Assembly: GCA_043424615.1 (NCBI GenBank)
Contig: JBHWOX010000033.1
Span: 73,775 to 137,774, forward strand
Length of the DNA: 64,000 nucleotides
Direction of reading: 5' to 3'
From: JAUNQW01 sp043424615
GTDB taxonomy: Bacteria > Bacillota > Bacilli > Lactobacillales > Carnobacteriaceae_A
In this document: positions 53,386-63,720 of the stretch, in pieces
Position numbering within the stretch: the stretch's first letter is position 1
Layout of the letters: each line of letters begins with the position of its first letter
Program-made: the position numbers and the translations under genes
Notes under the pieces: model-generated
Databases searched by the model: none
What the model was told of the DNA's origin: nothing
What the model saw: only the letters and a program-made list of their open reading frames with translations

Positions 53386-53407
53386 GGCTGTGACCGTAGT
53401 CACAGCC
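53386..53407. terminator. Bidirectional terminator
   Basis: GGCTGTGAC-CGTA-GTCACAGCC (9-bp stem) with a T-run on the plus strand. Confidence 0.88.
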
Positions 53408-53448
53408 TCCTTTTTATAGTATAGGCTTGAGGATGATTAAGCTCTAAC

Positions 53449-54867
53449 TTATTTGGCTAATTCGTAAATTGCTTCAGCATAAATCGCTGTGGCATTGAAT
53501 AAGTCATCTAAGTCGATATATTCATTGGCTTGGTGCATGGTGTCTTCTGAATGAGGGAACATGGCTCCATAGGCGACCCCACGCTCGATGGTGCGAGCAT
53601 AGGTTCCTCCACCGATAACGACTTCATGCCCTTCTTCACCGGTTTGACGTTCGTAAACTTCCAATAAAGTTTGAACGAGAGGGTCATCTCCTGGAACATA
53701 ATGAGGTTCTTTATCATCCCCCTGCGCAATCGTCATTCCTTCACTGGCTACTTGTTTGAATTTTTGTTCAATCTCATCAGCGGCAATATTTTGAGGGTAG
53801 CGGAAGTTGGCAACGACATGGCCACCTTCACCCTCTGCATAGGTCATGATACCGATATTCATGGTTAATTCACCCATGACTTCATCTTCAATTTTTAATT
53901 CTGTTTTAGCTGCAAAAGGATCATCATGGAGTTTATCGGCAATGAATTGAACAAAATGAGCGCCGTCCCCGCCCAATGAGGCTTGGCTTAAAAAGTCTGC
54001 CAAATAAGTTCCCGCATTTTCGCCATTTTCAGGATGGGCCCCATGGCTGGCTTTACCGATGACAGCCAAACGAATCTCATCCTTATTTTCTTCGACTTCA
54101 ACTTGGATGGGATGGGCGTCAGCATAGTTATGGAAGGCTTGCACTAAAGCTTCCCCATCAGCGGCATCTTCCACTTGGATAAGGGATTCAGCATCTTGGG
54201 GCACCATATTTTCTCTTAAGCCGGATTGGAATGAAATCAAGCGGCGACCGCTTGCTACTGTTTCAGCTGAGAAGTCCATGTAAATGGAAACATTCCCTTT
54301 TTCACCATTGATGATGGGGAAACTAGCATCCGGAGAAAAGCCAAGTTCAGGTTGGTCATTGACTAAAAAATAATGATCCATACATTGCCAATCACTTTCT
54401 TCATCCGTACCGATAATGAAGCGGACTTTTTTACTCAAGTCCACACCTAGCTCACGGACAATTTTCATGGCATAATAAGCGGCCATGCCGGGACCTTTGT
54501 CATCGGAAGAACCACGCGCATAAAGGCGGTTGTCTTGAATGGTCGGCTCAAAGGGATCAGTCTCCCAGCCGCTTCCCTCTGGCACCACATCCACATGGGC
54601 TAAAATACCTAGGGTTTCTTCACCTTCACCCATGTCAATATGACCCGCCCAATTATCAAACTTTTCAGTTTGGAAACCGTCGCGTTCGGCTATTTCTAAA
54701 AATGCATCCAAAGCTTCAACAGGGCCAGGGCCGACTGGAAATTCTTCCGTTGCGGCTTCATCATCGCGAATGCTGTTGATACTGAGTAAATGATTTAAAT
54801 CGTCAAGCAAATCGTCTTTTATTTTATCAACTTCTGCTTTCCAATTGATGGATTCTTGTGTCATCAT
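53449..54867 (-). CDS. pepV: Dipeptidase PepV (M20 family)
   Basis: A 472-residue zinc aminopeptidase of the PepV type. The family's metal ligands can be seen: LAHVDVVPEGSGW (about residue 90), the GSSDDKGPG bridging aspartate, GTDEESDWQC with the catalytic glutamate and a late histidine in MFPHSEDTMH. It hydrolyses a broad range of dipeptides in lactic acid bacteria. The start has two adjacent ATGs behind AAAGGATG. It is monocistronic. Confidence 0.95.
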   Translation of the reverse strand: MMTQESINWKAEVDKIKDDLLDDLNHLLSINSIRDDEAATEEFPVGPGPVEALDAFLEIAERDGFQTEKFDNWAGHIDMGEGEETLGILAHVDVVPEGSGWETDPFEPTIQDNRLYARGSSDDKGPGMAAYYAMKIVRELGVDLSKKVRFIIGTDEESDWQCMDHYFLVNDQPELGFSPDASFPIINGEKGNVSIYMDFSAETVASGRRLISFQSGLRENMVPQDAESLIQVEDAADGEALVQAFHNYADAHPIQVEVEENKDEIRLAVIGKASHGAHPENGENAGTYLADFLSQASLGGDGAHFVQFIADKLHDDPFAAKTELKIEDEVMGELTMNIGIMTYAEGEGGHVVANFRYPQNIAADEIEQKFKQVASEGMTIAQGDDKEPHYVPGDDPLVQTLLEVYERQTGEEGHEVVIGGGTYARTIERGVAYGAMFPHSEDTMHQANEYIDLDDLFNATAIYAEAIYELAK

Positions 54868-54965
54868 CTTTCATCCTTTCTTTAACAGTTCAATTTTATC
54901 ACAGTTCAGCCAACATGTAGACCCACAGCTTTTTAGCTTTTATTATATAAAAGGAAGGGACAGCC

Positions 54966-55805
54966 ATGAAAAAAATACAGACTTCAACCGTTGCTCGCAC
55001 CATTATCTCTAGAAAAAATCATAGCCACAAAGGAGATTATGGCCGGATCTTATGTATCGGGGGTCATGCCAAGATGGGAGGCGCTATTATGATGGCGGCT
55101 AAGGCTGCCGTCTATTCAGGAGCCGGGCTGGTTACCGTAGCTACCGATGCTTCCAATAAAGCAGGCTTGCAGAGCCAGTTAAGTGAGGCCATGTGGGTGG
55201 ATCTTTATCATCTAGAAGAGCTATTAAGCCTCCTTCATCAGATGGATGTCATTTTGATTGGTCCAGGCTTAAGTCGAGGAGCTGAGGAAGAAGCAATTCT
55301 TTTGTCTGTCCTGCAAGCGGCTTACCCTTCACAAATCCTCATCATTGACGGTGATGCTCTCAGTCTTTTAGCTAAAAACCCCCTCCCCCTCCAAACTTGC
55401 CAAGCTCAGCTGGTCCTCACTCCTCATGCTGGCGAATGGGAAAGACTCAGCCAGCTGACCATTGATGCCAGCAATGACCGCCACCAGCAGGTTGCTCAAA
55501 ATCTTCACTCCCATTTGGTCTTAAAGGGGGCGCCTAGCCGGTTGTTCTACGACCAAAACATTTGGGAAAACACAACAGGCAGTCCCGCTCAAGCTACTGG
55601 AGGTATGGGCGATACCCTAGCAGGCATGTTAGCTGCTTTTGCTGGGCAATTCAGCCCCCTAGAAGAAGCTCTGGCTTCTGCTCATTTTCTCCATTCATAT
55701 ATTGCTGACCAACTGGCCCAAGAAGCTTATGTAGTCTTACCCAGCCAGATTACCCAGGCCATCCCTCGCTATATGAAAGAATTTGAAAAAATGGAAGTTA
55801 ACTAA
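54966..55805 (+). CDS. nnrD: ADP/ATP-dependent NAD(P)HX dehydratase
   Basis: A 279-residue ribokinase-like enzyme of the YjeF C-terminal family, which repairs hydrated NAD(P)H. HKGDYGRILCIGGHAKMGGA, DGDALSLL, LTPHAGEWERL and the catalytic GGMGDTLAGMLAAF loop are conserved. The epimerase half (NnrE) that is often fused is absent. It has an AAGGAAGG site and is followed by a terminator. Confidence 0.93.
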   Translation: MKKIQTSTVARTIISRKNHSHKGDYGRILCIGGHAKMGGAIMMAAKAAVYSGAGLVTVATDASNKAGLQSQLSEAMWVDLYHLEELLSLLHQMDVILIGPGLSRGAEEEAILLSVLQAAYPSQILIIDGDALSLLAKNPLPLQTCQAQLVLTPHAGEWERLSQLTIDASNDRHQQVAQNLHSHLVLKGAPSRLFYDQNIWENTTGSPAQATGGMGDTLAGMLAAFAGQFSPLEEALASAHFLHSYIADQLAQEAYVVLPSQITQAIPRYMKEFEKMEVN

Positions 55806-55813
55806 AAATAAAA

Positions 55814-55849
55814 AAAGAGAGGATTGACACTGATGTCAGTCCTCTCTTT
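55814..55849. terminator. Bidirectional terminator
   Basis: A 16-bp stem starting AAAGAGAGGATTGACA with one G-U pair and a CTGA loop between convergent genes. Confidence 0.9.
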
Positions 55850-55894
55850 TAGATCTGTTAGATGGAGAAAGTGATGACTCCTCCCTATCATGAT

Positions 55895-56623
55895 CTACAT
55901 ATATTCCTCTAATAAGTCTAGTTCATCCTCTGTTAAAGGTCTATACTCACCCGCTAGGAGTTGTTCATCCAGTTGAATAGGTCCCATTGACAAGCGTTTG
56001 AGAGCCGTCACTTCTTTGCCGACAGCTTGGACCATACGCTTGACTTGATGGTATTTACCTTCTGTAATTTCTAATTGGATAGTCGACTGGCCGGCGGCTT
56101 CATCTACCTCTAAAATTTTTAAATCCGCTGGCAGGCTTTGGTAGCCATCATCCAAAACGACACCCTCTTTAAAGGCTTGGACATCCTTATCATCCATGGC
56201 ACCATCCACCTCCGCTTGATAGACTTTAGAAACACCACGATTAGGTGACGTTAAGGCATGAGACAATTTGCCATTATTGGTCAATAGCAAGAGGCCTGTC
56301 GTATCAATGTCTAACCGCCCCACAGGAAAGGGATTCAGTAAGATATCTGCGGGCTCCAGTAAGTCGATAACAGTGTGATGATAAAGGTCTTCCGTGGCTG
56401 AAATCACATCCTGTGGCTTGTGGAGCATGAAGTAGACATACTCTTGGTAGTCCACAGATTCCACGCCAACTTTCACCTCATCCACATCAGGGTCAGCCTT
56501 TTCTTTTGGCTTTTTGACCGTTTTCCCATTGATTTCAACCAGCCCTTCTTTAATGAGCTCCTTCACTTCTTTACGTGTTCCAAAACCACTGTGGGCTAAT
56601 AATTTATCAATCCGCATTTTCAT
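55895..56623 (-). CDS. rsuA: RsuA-family 16S rRNA pseudouridine synthase
   Basis: A 242-residue enzyme with an N-terminal S4 RNA-binding domain (MRIDKLLAHSGFGTRKEVK) and the RsuA/RluB catalytic domain. The catalytic aspartate is in VGRLDIDTTGLLLLTNNG (about residue 105). EGKYHQVKRM and LKRLSMGPI are later motifs. It likely modifies small-subunit rRNA, although RluB cannot be fully excluded. It follows the flippase gene by 15 bases. Confidence 0.9.
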   Translation of the reverse strand: MKMRIDKLLAHSGFGTRKEVKELIKEGLVEINGKTVKKPKEKADPDVDEVKVGVESVDYQEYVYFMLHKPQDVISATEDLYHHTVIDLLEPADILLNPFPVGRLDIDTTGLLLLTNNGKLSHALTSPNRGVSKVYQAEVDGAMDDKDVQAFKEGVVLDDGYQSLPADLKILEVDEAAGQSTIQLEITEGKYHQVKRMVQAVGKEVTALKRLSMGPIQLDEQLLAGEYRPLTEDELDLLEEYM

Positions 56624-56638
56624 TTTATCCCTCCTATC

Positions 56639-58315
56639 TTAAGAAATTCGAAGTTTTTCACGAATGTTTTTGAATTGGACAGAAATAACCTTTTCAGCTA
56701 AGCGCGTCTTGAGAGCCAGATAAGCATAAACAACCACTCCTAATAATACACTTAACATTAAAACCAACAGGGCGTTTCGTTTAGCTTCGACGGCGAACCA
56801 CAGACTTAAAGCATAAGAAAAACCAGCAACAACCACACACATCAGCAAACTAATCCCCATAATCATGAGAGTTCGTTTGATAAGCAAGCCCATGTCAAAG
56901 TGGACTTTGCGGTAAATAATAATCAAGTAGGCCAAAGAAATTAAACCATAAGAAATAATGGTCGTCAGCAACATGCCATAAACGCCAAATTGGCTGACAA
57001 ATGGATATTGCAGGAGTAATTTTAAGAGCAAGCCAGCCAGCAAAATGATCAGCATGGGTCGGACCACATTGATGGCCTTCATAATATTAGATAGAACCGT
57101 ATAAATCGCCCAAACCAAGGCCACCAGAGCTGACACTTGGGTGACCCGAGCCCCAAAATTGCTGTAGTTATAAAACAAAGTATAGAGTGGACCAGCTAAG
57201 ACCGCCATACCTCCAACCGCTGGCAAGATGACAATCATCAGCAGTTGGATGATGTTAGACATCTGAACTCTTAAGGCTTCCATATCATTTTCTGCTCGCA
57301 TCTGACTCAAGAGAGGAACAGAAGCTGACGCAATGGAGGCCCCAAAGGAAATTAAGATCATAATCAACTTATTGGCATTAGCATGAGAGACACCAAAAGT
57401 AATTTGGATGTCCATATCAGTCAAATTAGATTGGGCTTCCATGATTGGCGCATAAGTGAATTGGTCAATTTGCTGGCCGATGGAAATCCCAATAGAAATA
57501 ATAACAAAGGGGATAGCCGTTTTTATAATATTCTTGATCAGTTGGCCGGTGGATATGTGAATCTGATGAGCACTTTCCTCATAAGTTCGATTCAGAGCCG
57601 TATCTCTTTTTACGAGCTGGTAAAATAAGTAGATGAGAGAAAAAATAGCTCCAACAAAGGCAGCAAAGGTCGACATGGAAACTGCCGTTAGCACTTCGCC
57701 CCCCAAAACTTGACGGATGACAAAAACAGATGCCAGCATGAAAAGGACGCGGGTGAGCTGCTCAATAATCTGCGACACTGCTGAAGGGACCATAGTATTA
57801 TGCCCTTGTAAAAATCCGCGAGTCACACTCATCATGGGGATAATCACCAAGGCAGGCACAAGAGAACGAATGACGACGATCCCGTCAACCAAGGAAGCAT
57901 TAGGACTTTGGGCTGACAGCTGAGGAGCAAAGATATACATGAGGACTCCTGCCAGTAAGCCACTCAAAGCCATTAACTGCAAGGCTCTGAAGTAAACGCT
58001 TTTGGATATTTCATACTCTCCTTTGGTATTAAAGTAAGAGACTTGTTGAGAAATCGCAGATGGAATTCCAGCAGTTGCTAAGGCTAAAAAGGTTCCATAT
58101 GGATTATAACCAATGGTAAATAAGGCATTGGCAGCATTAGCGGTTTCCTGGCTCCCCATCCATGCCATCCAAGGAATAATATAAAGGGCCCCTAATAATT
58201 TTGACACCACACTACCGATGGACAGCCACGTGGAGCCTTCCACCAAGGTTCGCTGTGAACTTTGACTCGATGCATGTTTAGGCCTAGGATGTGTATGTTT
58301 TCTTTCAGTTGTCAT
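56639..58315 (-). CDS. Lipid II flippase-type polysaccharide transporter (MurJ/YtgP-like)
   Basis: A 558-residue MOP-superfamily exporter with about 14 membrane helices after a basic N-terminal tail of some 25 residues. STWLSIGSVVSKLLGALYIIP and TAGIPSAISQQVSYFN are typical of the YtgP/SpoVB branch that serves lipid II or related precursors. Assignment to peptidoglycan is by family resemblance only. It heads a two-gene unit with rsuA. Confidence 0.85.
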   Translation of the reverse strand: MTTERKHTHPRPKHASSQSSQRTLVEGSTWLSIGSVVSKLLGALYIIPWMAWMGSQETANAANALFTIGYNPYGTFLALATAGIPSAISQQVSYFNTKGEYEISKSVYFRALQLMALSGLLAGVLMYIFAPQLSAQSPNASLVDGIVVIRSLVPALVIIPMMSVTRGFLQGHNTMVPSAVSQIIEQLTRVLFMLASVFVIRQVLGGEVLTAVSMSTFAAFVGAIFSLIYLFYQLVKRDTALNRTYEESAHQIHISTGQLIKNIIKTAIPFVIISIGISIGQQIDQFTYAPIMEAQSNLTDMDIQITFGVSHANANKLIMILISFGASIASASVPLLSQMRAENDMEALRVQMSNIIQLLMIVILPAVGGMAVLAGPLYTLFYNYSNFGARVTQVSALVALVWAIYTVLSNIMKAINVVRPMLIILLAGLLLKLLLQYPFVSQFGVYGMLLTTIISYGLISLAYLIIIYRKVHFDMGLLIKRTLMIMGISLLMCVVVAGFSYALSLWFAVEAKRNALLVLMLSVLLGVVVYAYLALKTRLAEKVISVQFKNIREKLRIS

Positions 58316-58456
58316 ATCATTAAACCTTTTTCTTTTTATAATCTATGGACATTTTTCGTCCGAAAGTCATCTTTCATTTTAAGACTTATATGACTTTATA
58401 GCAATTGCTTTTAGAAATCTTAAGCTTTTTCTAATGTCTGAACCCATCAAATAAAA

Positions 58457-58486
58457 GCCCTGATTTCTAAAAGTTGAAGTCAGGGC
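58457..58486 (-). terminator. Terminator of leuS
   Basis: GCCCTGA / TCAGGGC stem on the far side of the leuS stop. The long A-run at 58488-58496 lies on the near side. Confidence 0.7.
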
Positions 58487-58498
58487 CATTTTTTTATT

Positions 58499-60916
58499 TT
58501 ATTTCACAACAATATTAACTAATTTACCAGGAACGACAATGACTTTAATCATTTCTTTTCCTTCCGTATGTGCGCGGATGTTTTCATTATCGAGCGCTAA
58601 TGCTTCTAAATCTTCTTTAGAAATGTCAGAAGGTGCTTGTTCTTTGGCGCGAACTTTACCATTGACCTGGAAGACCACTTCCACTGTATCTTCTACTAGA
58701 AGACTGTCGTCATAGTTTGGCCAAGCTTCATAGGAAATGCCATCCTCACTTTGAGTCAATTTCTGCCAGATTTCTTCGGCCAAGTGTGGAGCGATAGGCG
58801 CTAAGAGTTTGATAAAGCCTTTCATATAGTCAAAGTACAGGCTCTCTGCTTTATTGGCTTCATTAACGAAGACCATCATTTGAGCGATGGCTGTGTTAAA
58901 GTGCATCTGTTCAAAATCTTCGGTCACTTTTTTAACGGTCTGGTTATAAACCACGTCCAATTGGCCATCATTTACAGTGGTGATGCGGTCACGCAAGTCG
59001 CCTTCCTCATCGATCATCAAGCGCCAAACGCGGTCTAAGAAGCGACGGGCGCCATCTAAGCCATCTTCAGACCAGGCCACTGCCGCATCTAAAGGACCCA
59101 TAAACATTTCGTATAGTCGCAAGGTGTCGGCGCCATATTCTTCTACCACATCATCAGGGTTGACCACATTGCCGCGAGATTTAGACATTTTTTCATGGTT
59201 ATCGCCTAAGATCATCCCCTGGTTCACTAGTTTTTGGAAAGGTTCCTTATGGGTCGTCACTCCCAAATCATAGAGGAATTTATGCCAGAAACGAGCATAG
59301 AGGAGGTGGAGAACCGCGTGTTCCGCTCCCCCAACATAAAGATCGACATTCCCCCAATATTCCAGAGCTTCTTGGCTAGCAAGGGCCTCATCATTATGAG
59401 GGTCAACAAAGCGTAGGAAATACCAAGAAGAGCCGGCCCACTGAGGCATGGTATTGGTGTCTCGGCGACCTTTCATGCCTGTTTCAGGATCCGTAACTTC
59501 CAGCCATTCGGTCGCATTCGCTAGGGGAGATTCGATAGTTCCAGATTTTTCAACATGGTCCATGACCGGTAATTCTAGAGGAAGTTCATCTTCAGGAACA
59601 GTGGTGGTGCTACCATCTTCCCAATGAATGACTGGAATCGGTTCGCCCCAGTAACGCTGACGAGAGAAGACCCAATCACGCAAGCGATAGTTGACCTGAC
59701 GTTGTCCAATACCTTTATCTTCCAGCCAGCGCGCCATTTTATCAATGGCTTCTCCAACCTCTAAACCATCTAAAAAGTCAGAGTTGATATGTTTTCCTTC
59801 ACCTGTATAAGCTTCTTGACTCAAGTCTCCCCCTTCGATGACCGGCTTAATCGGAAGGTCAAAAGTTTGAGCAAATTCATAGTCTCGCTGGTCATGAGCA
59901 GGAACCGCCATAACCACACCGGTTCCGTAAGAAGCGAGGACATAGTCTCCAATCCAGATTGGAACTTCTTCACCATTGGCAGGGTTGATGGCATAAGAAC
60001 CAGAGAAAACACCCGTTTTTTCTTTAGACATGTCGGTTCGTTCTAATTCTGATTTCTTCTCAGTTTCAGCAATATAAGCTTCCACTTCATCACGCTGTTC
60101 GTCACTCACGATGTCCATGATATCATCTAACTCAGGAGAAGCGACCACATAGGACATGCCGAACAAGGTATCGGCACGGGTAGTGTAAACTTCAAAAGTG
60201 AGGTCGCTATCTTTGACCTCTAATTGAATGCCCACCCCTGTCGACTTGCCAATCCAATTGCGTTGCATATCTTTTACGCTATCTGGCCAATCAATATCAT
60301 CCAAGCCTTCAAGCAATTTATCTGCATATTCCGTAATTTTCAGCATCCACTGTCTCATTGGGCGGCGGTAAACCGGGTGGTCTCCCCGCTCAGAACGACC
60401 GTCAATGACTTCTTCATTCGCTAAAACAGTTCCCAAAGCTGGACACCAGTTCACTGGAATTTCATCTTCATAAGCGAGCCCTTTTTCAAACAATTGGATG
60501 AAAATCCACTGGGTCCATTTATAGTAAGAAGGATCTGTAGTTGAGAATTCTCGGTCCCAATCATAAGAAAAGCCAAGGCTATTAATTTGTTCTTTAAAAC
60601 GATTAATGTTCTTTTTGGTAAATTCTGCTGGGTCATTTCCAGTATCAATCGCATACTGTTCAGCCGGCAATCCAAAGGCATCCCATCCCATTGGATGAAG
60701 GACATTGTAGCCTTGAGCCCGTTTGAAACGAGACATGATATCTGTGGCCGTATAACCTTTAGGGTGACCCACATGCAAGCCTTGGCCGGATGGGTAAGGG
60801 AACATGTCTAAGGCATAGTATTTTTCCTTAGAAGAATCGATTTCGGACTTAAAGGTCTTATTGTCTTGCCAGTAGTTTTGCCATTTTTTCTCTATTGTAT
60901 GATGATTGAATGTCAT
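58499..60916 (-). CDS. leuS: Leucyl-tRNA synthetase
   Basis: An 805-residue class I synthetase of the normal bacterial length. The HIGH box is GLHVGHPKGY (about residue 45). The editing domain shows TRADTLFGMSYVVA and DQRDYEFA. The KMSKS box is EKMSKSRGNVV (about residue 575). It is controlled by a T-box leader directly upstream and is monocistronic. Confidence 0.98.
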   Translation of the reverse strand: MTFNHHTIEKKWQNYWQDNKTFKSEIDSSKEKYYALDMFPYPSGQGLHVGHPKGYTATDIMSRFKRAQGYNVLHPMGWDAFGLPAEQYAIDTGNDPAEFTKKNINRFKEQINSLGFSYDWDREFSTTDPSYYKWTQWIFIQLFEKGLAYEDEIPVNWCPALGTVLANEEVIDGRSERGDHPVYRRPMRQWMLKITEYADKLLEGLDDIDWPDSVKDMQRNWIGKSTGVGIQLEVKDSDLTFEVYTTRADTLFGMSYVVASPELDDIMDIVSDEQRDEVEAYIAETEKKSELERTDMSKEKTGVFSGSYAINPANGEEVPIWIGDYVLASYGTGVVMAVPAHDQRDYEFAQTFDLPIKPVIEGGDLSQEAYTGEGKHINSDFLDGLEVGEAIDKMARWLEDKGIGQRQVNYRLRDWVFSRQRYWGEPIPVIHWEDGSTTTVPEDELPLELPVMDHVEKSGTIESPLANATEWLEVTDPETGMKGRRDTNTMPQWAGSSWYFLRFVDPHNDEALASQEALEYWGNVDLYVGGAEHAVLHLLYARFWHKFLYDLGVTTHKEPFQKLVNQGMILGDNHEKMSKSRGNVVNPDDVVEEYGADTLRLYEMFMGPLDAAVAWSEDGLDGARRFLDRVWRLMIDEEGDLRDRITTVNDGQLDVVYNQTVKKVTEDFEQMHFNTAIAQMMVFVNEANKAESLYFDYMKGFIKLLAPIAPHLAEEIWQKLTQSEDGISYEAWPNYDDSLLVEDTVEVVFQVNGKVRAKEQAPSDISKEDLEALALDNENIRAHTEGKEMIKVIVVPGKLVNIVVK

Positions 60917-60949
60917 TTTAGTATCATCTCTCCTTCATCCATTTCTGTA

Positions 60950-61165
60950 TAAAAAAAACCTATGAATACGGTCAGTATTCATAGGGCGATTCAGCGCGGT
61001 ACCACCTATGCTTTGCCATTTTTGGCCTCTAGGATTGATAACGAAATCACCCGATATAACATTCACCAAGCTAAGTTCAGCTTTCGCTTTTATGCATTTT
61101 CAGCCCCATGCACTCTCTGTAAAAAGACTCCCACTTACTACTTCTTGTTTATAGTATTGAAATAT
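60950..61165 (-). promoter_or_regulatory. T-box leader of leuS, Leu specifier
   Basis: The leader reads AGTAAG, then AGAGAGTGC, then the specifier side GAAC-TTA-G, and later GGTGGTACCGCGC at 60995-61007, the T-box proper. An 11-bp terminator stem (60959-60985) with an 8-base T-run lies next to leuS. In the GAA-N-codon register the specifier is UUA (Leu). Confidence 0.93.
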
Positions 61166-61171
61166 AAGGTC

Positions 61172-61200
61172 ATTATAGCAGACTCTTTTTATAAAGTAAA
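61172..61200 (-). promoter_or_regulatory. Promoter of the leuS transcript
   Basis: TTTACT, 17 bases and an extended -10 (TGC-TATAAT). Confidence 0.7.
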
Positions 61201-61276
61201 AAGGCCAGAGCTTAAAAAAGATAAAGATGAGCCCCTTCTTAAGATCTAGTTTTTGACTGCAATACCCATCAAAAAA

Positions 61277-61304
61277 CAGCAGTTGGCTTAAAAAGCAACT
61301 GCTG
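61277..61304 (-). terminator. Terminator of the LysM hydrolase gene
   Basis: CAGCAGTTG / CAACTGCTG stem followed by TTTTTT on the minus strand. Confidence 0.88.
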
Positions 61305-61332
61305 TCGATAATTATTCTATTCATATTTTATC

Positions 61333-63576
61333 TTATCTGATGCGTAAGACTTGTCCAACAATAATTAAGTCTGCTGATTTTAATTGGTTAAGTTCTACTA
61401 AGCGATTTACACTAGTTCCATATTTTTGAGCAATCTGATACAAACTGTCTCCAGCTTGAACTCGGTAGGTCTTAGCAGAGCTTTGAACAGGAACGCTAGA
61501 TGGCTGTGATGATTCAGCTACTTTCAAGCGTTGGCCGACGATAATTAAATCAGAACGAAGGTTATTAGCTGCTTTCAAGTTGGCAACAGTGGTGCCATAT
61601 TGGCGGGCAATTTTACTTAAGGTATCACCCGATTGGACCAGGTGAGTACTGGCTTGCTTATTAGCTGCTTCTGTTTTGTTTGCTTGCTGGGAAGAACTTG
61701 TTGGGGCTTGGCCAGCTTGCTTCACTGGACCAACTGCTATGTTCTGACCAACAATGATAACATCAGATTGAAGATGATTTAACTCTTTTAAGGCTTGTAC
61801 GCTCGTTCCATAAGTCAAAGCCAGTTGATAGAGAGTATCTCCAGCTTGAACCTTATGAACGTTTCCAGCCGGACGTTGCTCGGCCTTATTTTCTTTTTTA
61901 TCAGCTTTTTGATGATCTTTAATTTCTGGAGTGCTTTTAGCCTTGACAACATTTAACTCTTGGTCCACTAAGATAAGATCTGATTCTAAGCCATTCCATG
62001 CTTTTAGTTCTTGAACTGTTGTGCCGTAAGTACGGGCAATAGAACTTAAAGTATCACCTTTAACTACCCGGTGAGTCGCCACTTCTCTTTGTTTTTTATC
62101 TTCTTTTTGATTGTCTTGGCGCTGGCTTAAATCAGCAGGCGACTGAGCTGGGCGAACTTCTTTCACTCGCAAGCTTTGTCCAATTAAAATCAAGTCTGAA
62201 TCTAAATCATTCCAGTCCTTCAATTGAGCAACAGAGGTATTGAAGGTTCTAGAAATTTTACTTAAAGTATCCCCACGGCGAACAGTGTAATATTCCATAT
62301 CTTCTGGTGGAGCTTGTAAGCCATAGCGACGATCCGTCGGTGTCATTTCGGAAGCCATTGCTTTACGGTCATAAACCGCATTATCAAAGCGTTGTAAGCC
62401 ATGTTGTTCAATAATTCTGTTTAATTTTGTATTATAGTTAGGGTCTGTAGCATAACGACCGGTCAAGAATTGTGTAGCTTGGCGATAGGAGCTGGCATTT
62501 TCTCTCCATGCCCCACTATAGTATGAAGAATTCCAGGATGGGCCGTTGCGCAAAACTTTTGCATTGTCTTCAAACGATTCGGCATAAGAAGGATATTTTT
62601 TAAAGTTCTGAGGCAAACGAATCCAACCATTGGCTGTGTATTCACTGGTTGGCATGGAAACAGTTTGACCCTTATAAGAACCCTTAATACCAAACAAGTT
62701 ATGGTTAGGAGAAGAAGCTAAGCGACTTTGTCCCCAACCGCTTTCTAGGGCAGCTTGAGCCATCATCACGGATGGATATAAATTATAGCGAGCTGCAATA
62801 TTTACCGCATGTTGGCTGATGTTGTTAAAGAATTGGTTGTTGGTTAAGATGCCAGAAACATCAATGAATAAAGGGCGGTCAAGGCTGGCACTTCTGACTT
62901 GAATTTTCGGGCGAGCCGATCTTGAACGGCCTTGATTTTTTTCGCCAGCATCAGCCTTATTTTCAGTTTCTATCACAGACTCTTGCTCAGCTGGCTGCTC
63001 ATCAGCTTTTTCAACAGCTTCTGATTCATCTTCATTCTCAGCAGCAGGCAGAACGTTTTCTTCAGTAATGGCGAAGAATGGATCAAGGTTAAAGTCTTTA
63101 GCCGCTTCTTGAAGCTTTTGGTAATCGTCTTGAGACTCAGCTTCCACGACCGAAGACTCTTCGATAGCCAAATCTTGTTCCTTATCTTCTTCATTTAAAT
63201 CGTTCTGTTCATTGGCTTCAAGCTCGCCATCTGTTTCAGCCAGAGCGTCGTCTCGAAGGGTGATGAGCTCTTCGAGTGTTTTATTCTCAAGCTCTAAATT
63301 ATTAAAGTCTTCTTCAGATAATAATTCTTTTATTTCCGCAATAACAGCTTCGCGCTCTTCTTCAGCTGATAAAAGTTCTTCAGTTTCTTTCTCTTTATCT
63401 GCTTTCAAACTATCTTGCTCGTTTAATGAGCGAGGACTATTTTGATTAGTTTGAGGAGCGTTTTGTTCTTCTGCTTGTACGAATTCTGTAGAAGCATAGA
63501 ATGCAAGAACAGTCGAGGCAATTAAAAAAGAGTTTTTAATAAATTTTTTACTATATATTATATGGCGAGATGGCAT
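61333..63576 (-). CDS. Secreted N-acetylglucosaminidase with five LysM repeats
   Basis: A 747-residue autolysin. The signal peptide (hydrophobic SFLIASTVLAFYAS, cleaved near VQAEE) is followed by an acidic, Glu-rich low-complexity region of about 190 residues. A GH73-type glucosaminidase domain comes next (about residues 245-400; YPSVMMAQAALESGWGQSRL holds the catalytic glutamate, and NHNLFGIKG). Five C-terminal LysM domains start at about residues 430, 506, 577, 649 and 704, each with a V-x-GD-(T/S)-L core. It should bind and cut peptidoglycan during cell separation. It is monocistronic. Confidence 0.92.
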   Translation of the reverse strand: MPSRHIIYSKKFIKNSFLIASTVLAFYASTEFVQAEEQNAPQTNQNSPRSLNEQDSLKADKEKETEELLSAEEEREAVIAEIKELLSEEDFNNLELENKTLEELITLRDDALAETDGELEANEQNDLNEEDKEQDLAIEESSVVEAESQDDYQKLQEAAKDFNLDPFFAITEENVLPAAENEDESEAVEKADEQPAEQESVIETENKADAGEKNQGRSRSARPKIQVRSASLDRPLFIDVSGILTNNQFFNNISQHAVNIAARYNLYPSVMMAQAALESGWGQSRLASSPNHNLFGIKGSYKGQTVSMPTSEYTANGWIRLPQNFKKYPSYAESFEDNAKVLRNGPSWNSSYYSGAWRENASSYRQATQFLTGRYATDPNYNTKLNRIIEQHGLQRFDNAVYDRKAMASEMTPTDRRYGLQAPPEDMEYYTVRRGDTLSKISRTFNTSVAQLKDWNDLDSDLILIGQSLRVKEVRPAQSPADLSQRQDNQKEDKKQREVATHRVVKGDTLSSIARTYGTTVQELKAWNGLESDLILVDQELNVVKAKSTPEIKDHQKADKKENKAEQRPAGNVHKVQAGDTLYQLALTYGTSVQALKELNHLQSDVIIVGQNIAVGPVKQAGQAPTSSSQQANKTEAANKQASTHLVQSGDTLSKIARQYGTTVANLKAANNLRSDLIIVGQRLKVAESSQPSSVPVQSSAKTYRVQAGDSLYQIAQKYGTSVNRLVELNQLKSADLIIVGQVLRIR

Positions 63577-63720
63577 GGTGAAGCCCCTTTCTAGTAAATT
63601 TCTAAGGCGTTAGTTCGTCAATTATAATAATATAATATTTAAAGTGCTTTTGATATGCTGTTTACAGCTTTGTTAAAGATTTGTAATATTAGAAATAGAA
63701 CCAATGTAAAGGAGACTCCC

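Noticed and set aside
61070..61090. CUU as the leuS T-box specifier
   Set aside because: CUU would lack the extra base after GAA; UUA fits the usual register. Both are Leu codons, so the gene assignment is unaffected.
61333..62330. Tandem repeats as a CRISPR or DNA repeat array
   Set aside because: They are diverged coding repeats of five LysM domains with linkers of unequal length.
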